Source: an uncultured Bacilli bacterium (lineage in GTDB: Bacteria; Bacillota_I; Bacilli_A; RF39; UBA660). Taken from it: DNA of 64,000 bases. Under the pieces are notes generated by a model, which was given only the letters and a program-made list of their open reading frames with translations, was not told the origin of the DNA and searched no databases. This document shows, in pieces, positions 59,802-64,000 of this stretch (the first letter of the stretch is position 1; each line of letters starts with the position of its first letter). Both the position numbers and the translations under genes were made by a program. The stretch covers positions 26,504-90,503 of the forward strand of contig CAKOQK010000003.1 in the NCBI GenBank assembly GCA_934101225.1, given 5' to 3'.

Positions 59802-60616
59802 TCATCTAAAAATGAATGATTTACTCCATCTTTGTGCCAAGAAAGTATACAATTCATATTAACATTATCCATTGCTTTAAAAATATTAGCATCAACACTT
59901 GGATTAGTTTTACGTAAATTTTTAATTAGTTCTTTCATTTCTTTACGTTTACTTGTTCCATCATTTATTAACGAACAACCTTCTGTAAAACGACATGCAC
60001 AATTTATAAAAGTTAATTCGTTATAATTCTTCCAAGCAATAATAGATGCTTCTTTGACTAAATATAATGGTCTAATTAAATCTATTCCTTCATAATTATC
60101 AGAATGCAATTTAGGCATCATTGTTTTAATTTCAGCTCCATAAAACATTGATAAAAGAGTCGTTTCAATAACATCATCAAAGTGATGTCCTAACGCAATT
60201 TTATTGCATCCTAACTCTTTAGCATGATTATATAAATATCCTCTACGCATCCTTGCACATAAATAGCAAGGACTTTTTGAATCCACATTAGCAACTACAT
60301 CAAAAATATCACTTTCAAACATCTCTAATGGAATATTTAATATTTTAGCGTTATCTAATATAAAATTACGATTATATTCATTATAACCAGGATCCATAAC
60401 AACATAATGAGCATTAAATTTAACGTTACCATGCCTTTGTAATTCTTGAATACATTTAGCAAGTAAAAATGAATCTTTTCCTCCACTAATACAAACCATG
60501 ACATTATCATTTTCTTCAATTAATTTATAATCAGAAACGGCTTTAACAAATTTAGACCATATTTCTTTACGATATGTTGTTATAATGCTTCTTTCTATTT
60601 CTTTATACTTCTCCAT
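59786..60616 (-). CDS. TtcA-like tRNA 2-thiolation ATPase
   Basis: This 276-residue PP-loop enzyme adenylates tRNA and replaces an oxygen with sulfur; TtcA acts at cytidine 32. VCISGGKDSFLLAKC is the PP-loop, SPCYLCARMRRGYLY the CxxC pair, ALGHHFDDVIETTLLSMFYG the family signature, and FINCACRFTEG holds further Cys near the expected third Fe-S ligand. It overlaps the cysteine desulfurase gene upstream by 14 bases, so sulfur donor and user are co-produced. TtcA-like proteins in Gram-positives are less studied, so the target base is inferred. Confidence 0.85.
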   Translation of the reverse strand: MEKYKEIERSIITTYRKEIWSKFVKAVSDYKLIEENDNVMVCISGGKDSFLLAKCIQELQRHGNVKFNAHYVVMDPGYNEYNRNFILDNAKILNIPLEMFESDIFDVVANVDSKSPCYLCARMRRGYLYNHAKELGCNKIALGHHFDDVIETTLLSMFYGAEIKTMMPKLHSDNYEGIDLIRPLYLVKEASIIAWKNYNELTFINCACRFTEGCSLINDGTSKRKEMKELIKNLRKTNPSVDANIFKAMDNVNMNCILSWHKDGVNHSFLDDYDKK

Positions 60617-61733
60617 TTTTAACCTCTTTATACACTTTATTAAATATATTTATAAATTCATCTATTTCTTCTTTAGTTGTTAAATAAGATAAACTAATTC
60701 TAATTGATGAACTTGCTCTTCCTTTATCTTTAGTTAGTGCATACACTAATTTTGAAGGTGTCATTATTGGACAACAACTAGTCTTACTTGAAACCATTAC
60801 TCCATTTTGATTTAATTTATCAACAAAAAGAACTGATTTTATTTTCTTAACACTGATATTAATTGTATAAGGCAAGCTATTTGCAGTACTATTAATAATT
60901 ACATCTTTATTTTGTTTTAATAAGTTAATTAAATAATCATGAAGTTCCATAACATATTTATATCTTTCATCTAAATTTTTATATGCTTTTTCAATTGCAA
61001 CCGCCGTACTCGCAATTAAATTGGTATTAGGAGTCCCACTACGATAAACAGTTGTTGATTTACCACCTAAAATTTGAGGTTTTAACTCAATATTTTTTCT
61101 TTTTACTAAAATAGAGATTCCCATTAGCCCATAAAATTTATGAGGAGCAATAGTTACTAAATCAGCATTTTGAATATCTATATTAATTTTACCAATTGCT
61201 TGAGATGCATCAGTATGGAAAACAATATGATCATAATTTTTTAAAAACTTACCAATTTCTTGAGTAGGTTGTTTTATTCCAAGCTCTGAATCTACAGAAG
61301 TTACTGATACTAAAATAGTTGTTGGTCTAATCATACTCTTTAAAACATTTATGTCAACTATTCCATCTTTGTTAACTGGAATTATTTCTACTTCAAAGCC
61401 TTCTTCTTGTAAACGTAAACAAGAACTCATTACTGAATTATGTTCAAGACTACTAACTAAAATATGATTTCCAAAATTTTTATATCTGTAAGATGCACCT
61501 AATATCGCTAGATTATTACTTTCAGTAGCACCACTTGTATAAATTATTTCATCAGGATTAACTTTTAAAATATTCGCGATTTTTAAATTAGCATCATCTA
61601 TTATTTTTTTAGCCATTTTCCCCATATCATGATTAGAATTTGGATTCCCATAATAATTATTTGTAACATTTACATAGCAATCTAATACATCTTTATCAAC
61701 CGGAGTTGCTGAAGCATAATCTAAATATATCAT
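60603..61733 (-). CDS. Cysteine desulfurase (IscS/NifS-like)
   Basis: This 376-residue PLP enzyme takes sulfur from cysteine. Landmarks are YLDYASATPVDKDVL at the start, YTSGATESNNLAI, HTDASQAIGKI, and TIAPHKFYGLMG with the PLP Lys in HKFYG. GGKSTTVYRSGTPNTNLIAS follows, and the catalytic-loop Cys lies in SSKTSCCP. RISLSYLTTKEEIDEF closes the protein. The usual Firmicute arrangement pairs such an enzyme with a tRNA-thiolating partner; here that is the TtcA-like gene. It is not part of a suf cluster. Assignment as desulfurase is firm; the specific subfamily is not. Confidence 0.9.
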   Translation of the reverse strand: MIYLDYASATPVDKDVLDCYVNVTNNYYGNPNSNHDMGKMAKKIIDDANLKIANILKVNPDEIIYTSGATESNNLAILGASYRYKNFGNHILVSSLEHNSVMSSCLRLQEEGFEVEIIPVNKDGIVDINVLKSMIRPTTILVSVTSVDSELGIKQPTQEIGKFLKNYDHIVFHTDASQAIGKINIDIQNADLVTIAPHKFYGLMGISILVKRKNIELKPQILGGKSTTVYRSGTPNTNLIASTAVAIEKAYKNLDERYKYVMELHDYLINLLKQNKDVIINSTANSLPYTINISVKKIKSVLFVDKLNQNGVMVSSKTSCCPIMTPSKLVYALTKDKGRASSSIRISLSYLTTKEEIDEFINIFNKVYKEVKNGEV

Positions 61734-61831
61734 ATGTCCTCCTTAAATATTTATAAACAATTAACTATAATTTTTAATTGATTTATAAAATAAAATAAAA
61801 AAGCCTATTTAAAGCTATTTTAACATTTTAT

Positions 61832-61918
61832 TGGTGCTTATGGAGGGAATCGAACCCTCATGGTCGCAAAACCGCAGCATTTTGAGTGCTGTGCGTCTAC
61901 CAATTCCGCCACACAAGC
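61832..61918 (-). tRNA. tRNA-Leu (anticodon CAA)
   Basis: The 87-base minus-strand sequence begins GCTTGTGTGGCGGAATTGG and ends CATAAGCACCA, with encoded CCA. The acceptor stem has one G-U pair. The anticodon stem CAGCA/TGCTG encloses loop CTCAAAA, giving CAA (reads UUG, Leu). A long variable arm and GGTTCGATTCC T-arm confirm tRNA-Leu. An extended -10 TGATATAAT lies upstream on the same strand, and an AT-rich weak hairpin plus T run follow at 61795-61825. Confidence 0.97.
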
Positions 61919-61978
61919 AAGAACAAACTAATTATATCATATTATATTTAAAATTTGTTATAATTAATTTTAATTTAT

Positions 61979-62551
61979 TTAATTTTCTTCATCTTCATTA
62001 TATTTTGTCGAATATAAATCCAATTCTTCATCTTCTTCACTATTTTCAAATTTAGGTAAATCATTAATAGTAGCAAGTCCAAAATAATCTAAAAAATTAT
62101 TAGTAACTTCATATAAGTTAGGTTTTCCAGGTAACGTACTTTTACCACTTACTTTAATTAACTCTTTAGCAAGTAATTTTCTAATTACAAACACGGTAGA
62201 AACTCCTCTAAGTTCATCTATCTCTACTCTAGTTATTGGTCCATTATAAGCAATTATTGCAAGAGTTTCTAAAGCAGCTGGTGATAAAGTATTGCTTTCA
62301 GGTTTTTTAACTAACTTTTCATATATTTCTTTATGTTCAGGTTTAGTAGTTAACTTAAAGGCATCTCCTAAATAACTTATTCTTATTCCTCTATCTTCTT
62401 CTTCATAATTCTTTTTTAATATAGAAAGCAAATTCTTAACCTCAGTTTCACTCTTAGACATAATATCGCATAAATTATCTAAAGTAATTCCCTCATCTCC
62501 AACCACAAACAATATTCCTTCTAAAATACCAACATCTCTCATAACTAACAT
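61979..62551 (-). CDS. scpB: Segregation and condensation protein B
   Basis: This 190-residue kleisin-associated winged-helix protein works with ScpA and SMC in chromosome condensation. ILEGILFVVGDEGITLDNLCDIM is the typical start, FKLTTKPEHKEIYEKLV and LSPAALETLAIIAYNGPITRVEIDELRGV are the signature regions, and KLLAKELIKVSGKSTLPGKPNLYEVT follows. The acidic C-terminal tail (EDEELDLY...EDEEN) is unstructured. It overlaps scpA by 7 bases. Assignment is firm. Confidence 0.95.
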   Translation of the reverse strand: MLVMRDVGILEGILFVVGDEGITLDNLCDIMSKSETEVKNLLSILKKNYEEEDRGIRISYLGDAFKLTTKPEHKEIYEKLVKKPESNTLSPAALETLAIIAYNGPITRVEIDELRGVSTVFVIRKLLAKELIKVSGKSTLPGKPNLYEVTNNFLDYFGLATINDLPKFENSEEDEELDLYSTKYNEDEEN

Positions 62552-63252
62552 CCTTCTAAATAAATATCGTCAAAATTTTTATCTTGAGTTATTACTATTT
62601 CACGTTTTTTTGATAAGTCAAGAATACTTAAAAAAGTAACTATTACATATGATTTAGAAATATCATCAAACAAATCTAAAAAATTAACTTTACCTCTTTC
62701 TTTAATTATATTTCTAATCATTATGTTTCTACTTTCCAAACTTATTTCTTTCTTAGTCACAGTAGTAATCTTAGGTTCTTGCAATTTTTGTCTTTTTAAA
62801 AATTCTTCAAAAGCATTCAATAAATCATTTAAAGTAATATTTGTACTTAATTTAGTTTCATTTCTAAATTCATTCAAATTACTAGGTAGCTTAGTATAAA
62901 CATAACTTCTCTTTTCCTCAAGAATTCTAAAATCTCCAGCCATATCTTTAATTTTTTGATATTCTAATAATCTTTCTCTTAATTCATCTTCAGTATTAAT
63001 TTCATATTCATCATCATTATCTTCATCATCTCTATGTAATAATAATTTACTTTTTAAATGAATAAGTTCTGATGCCATAACTAAATACTCACTACAAGCA
63101 TCTATTGTTAAATTTTTATTATTATTTATATAATCAATATATTCTTTAGTAATTAATTCTATATCTATATCATAAATATCCATCTTGTTAGACCTTATTA
63201 AATGCAATAACAAATCTAATGGTCCATTAAAATTATTAACTTCTACATTCAT
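62545..63252 (-). CDS. scpA: Segregation and condensation protein A
   Basis: This 235-residue kleisin subunit bridges SMC heads. NNFNGPLDLLLHLIRSNKMDIYDIDIELITKEYIDYI is the diagnostic N-terminus. EYLVMASELIHLKSKLLL is the second helix bundle, and the C-terminal winged helix contains FLDLFDDISKSYVIVTFLSILDLSKK. It overlaps the upstream membrane-protein gene (ATGA) and the downstream scpB gene. No SMC gene is in this window. Confidence 0.95.
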   Translation of the reverse strand: MNVEVNNFNGPLDLLLHLIRSNKMDIYDIDIELITKEYIDYINNNKNLTIDACSEYLVMASELIHLKSKLLLHRDDEDNDDEYEINTEDELRERLLEYQKIKDMAGDFRILEEKRSYVYTKLPSNLNEFRNETKLSTNITLNDLLNAFEEFLKRQKLQEPKITTVTKKEISLESRNIMIRNIIKERGKVNFLDLFDDISKSYVIVTFLSILDLSKKREIVITQDKNFDDIYLEGC

Positions 63253-63872
63253 TTACAATCAAAACCTTTTTTTATTAACTCAGAACTTATTATATCATAC
63301 TTAGTATTTAATTGATAATAATTTGTATCAATACTTCTTAAATCAATATTAGTATCAATTATTGCAGTAAATTTAAAACTATTTTCACTAGTTGTAATAG
63401 TACATTTTCCACCTAAAGAATTAATATTGTTACTTTTAGTTTGATAATTAAATAATGTATCACTTAAAATCGAACTATCTGAACTAGTATATGAATAATT
63501 ATTTTCTATTTTAATTAAATTATTTTCTTCATTAAATGTATAAATATATTCATAATTACGATAAATACATGTTAATTTTTTTATATCACTATTATTTTGT
63601 GTAGTCGTTGTAGAACCACTTGTTGTAGTCGTTGCGCTAGTTGTTATTGGAATCGTTGTAGGAATTGTAGTAGTCGGATTAGTATTAGAATCAGTATTTC
63701 GATTTAATAAATCATTTAAAGTAAAATCATCACCAAAGTAAGATTTTATATAAGGAAACGCAAAACAAGCACCAATTAAAAATACAAATACAAAAACAAC
63801 AAATATTGGTTTACTTGATTTTTCTTTTTTTAAAGTACCTAACACTATAACATCTTTATTCTCATTGTTCAT
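63249..63872 (-). CDS. Membrane-anchored extracellular protein, first gene of the scpAB unit
   Basis: A 207-residue protein with a short cytoplasmic start, one membrane helix (PIFVVFVFVFLIGACFAFPYI), and a Thr/Pro/Ser-rich spacer (about 75-105, TTTIPTTIPITTSATTTT). An extracellular domain follows with three Cys (LTCIYRN, GGKCTI, KGFDCK). The extracellular part resembles the short protein at 34334. It overlaps scpA by four bases, an unusual partner for a surface protein; transcription may simply be shared. No family is recognised. Codon and base use do not differ obviously from the neighbours. Confidence 0.75.
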   Translation of the reverse strand: MNNENKDVIVLGTLKKEKSSKPIFVVFVFVFLIGACFAFPYIKSYFGDDFTLNDLLNRNTDSNTNPTTTIPTTIPITTSATTTTSGSTTTTQNNSDIKKLTCIYRNYEYIYTFNEENNLIKIENNYSYTSSDSSILSDTLFNYQTKSNNINSLGGKCTITTSENSFKFTAIIDTNIDLRSIDTNYYQLNTKYDIISSELIKKGFDCK

Positions 63873-63924
63873 ATTAACTAGCCTCCAACTATAACAAGTA
63901 TAGCAAAATTTTTAATAAAAGAAA

Positions 63925-64000
63925 ATCGAGTAGAGAAAACTTTTCAATAAATTATTGAATACTTTTCCCTCTCACACCACCGTACGTACCGTTCGGTATA
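63925..64000 (-). mobile_element. 3' end of a group II intron (domain V partial, domain VI)
   Basis: On the minus strand the window begins inside domain V: TATACCGAACGGTACG then TACGGTGGTGTGAGAGG. The inner hairpin TACC-GAAC-GGTA and the outer CCGTA/TACGG partner are visible, and the catalytic triad lies beyond the edge. Domain VI is the following hairpin (GGGAAAA.../TTTTCTC around TTCAAT/ATTGAA) ending CTACTCGAT, with the likely branch-point A about 7 bases from the 3' splice site at 63925. The intron body and any maturase lie outside the window. It sits about 50 bases upstream of the 63249-63872 gene. Confidence 0.75.

Overview
The window is very AT-rich (roughly a quarter G+C by eye) chromosomal DNA from a low-GC Gram-positive bacterium. 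It encodes a peptidoglycan and cell-envelope apparatus: a RodA-type SEDS protein, an OatA-like O-acetyltransferase, a lipoteichoic-acid-synthase-like sulfatase and a SpoIIP-like amidase. It also carries ScpA/ScpB, RbgA, PriA and a Rpn-family transposase relic. TGA is a normal stop codon, shown by the ATGA and GTGA stop/start overlaps at 20150-20153 and 19101-19104, so this is not a TGA=Trp mollicute. I infer an uncultured gut-type lineage of Bacilli, Erysipelotrichia or RF39-like 'Tenericutes'. That placement rests on gene content and base composition, not on a database search.

Layout. 1-5.6 kb: an envelope sulfatase (cut by the window edge), rnhB, rbgA, a uracil-DNA-glycosylase-like protein, a GNAT acetyltransferase and a deoxyribosyltransferase-like gene broken by one TGA. 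5.8-10.2 kb: an active/inactive pair of M16 peptidases, an alpha/beta hydrolase and two further genes each broken by one stop. 10.2-16.6 kb: a P-type ATPase, two unrecognised proteins and an OatA-like protein with a duplicated SGNH domain. 16.7-22 kb: a leftward run from a LiaF-like/DUF4097 pair through MazG-like, HD-domain and ProX-like genes to asnB. 22.1-24.1 kb: an unknown gene, ung and an NrtR-like Nudix regulator. 24.1-24.9 kb: two tandem copies of what looks like a type I toxin-antitoxin locus. 24.9-31.7 kb: a complete nicotinate/nicotinamide salvage and NAD(P) operon (pncA, pncB, Nudix, nadE, nadD, pncC, nadK, aminotransferase) behind a promoter with two matching palindromes.

32-39.3 kb: an ATP-grasp enzyme, a SpoIIP-like protein and a secreted/membrane cluster with an 1142-residue, Cys-rich, thioester-domain-like surface protein. 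39.4-42.4 kb: a CPBP protease, a metallophosphoesterase-fold protein that has lost its metal ligands, a Tyr-rich small protein and RodA. 42.5-52 kb: two transcription units that together look like an envelope or stress system: two paralogous coiled-coil membrane proteins, then a solute-binding/VWA fusion, XpaC-like, a second solute-binding protein, TelA-like and an AAA+ ATPase. 52.2-58.1 kb: a broken IS30-type transposase, an unknown protein, priA, a membrane protein and a decayed Rpn-type transposase. 58.2-63.9 kb: a Y-family polymerase with a YolD-like partner, a TtcA-like enzyme with a cysteine desulfurase, tRNA-Leu(CAA), and scpB/scpA. The last 76 bases are the 3' end of a group II intron.

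Two themes run through the window. First, many otherwise intact genes carry one in-frame stop (5341, 8652, 10089, 26339, 53131), which suggests ongoing gene decay or uncorrected base errors. Second, several promoters share an extended -10 of the form TGATATAAT or TGATACAAT. The best candidates for undescribed biology are the tandem type I toxin-antitoxin pair at 24.1-24.9 kb, the VWA/solute-binding/TelA/XpaC/AAA locus at 42.5-52 kb, and the two-operator NAD operon.
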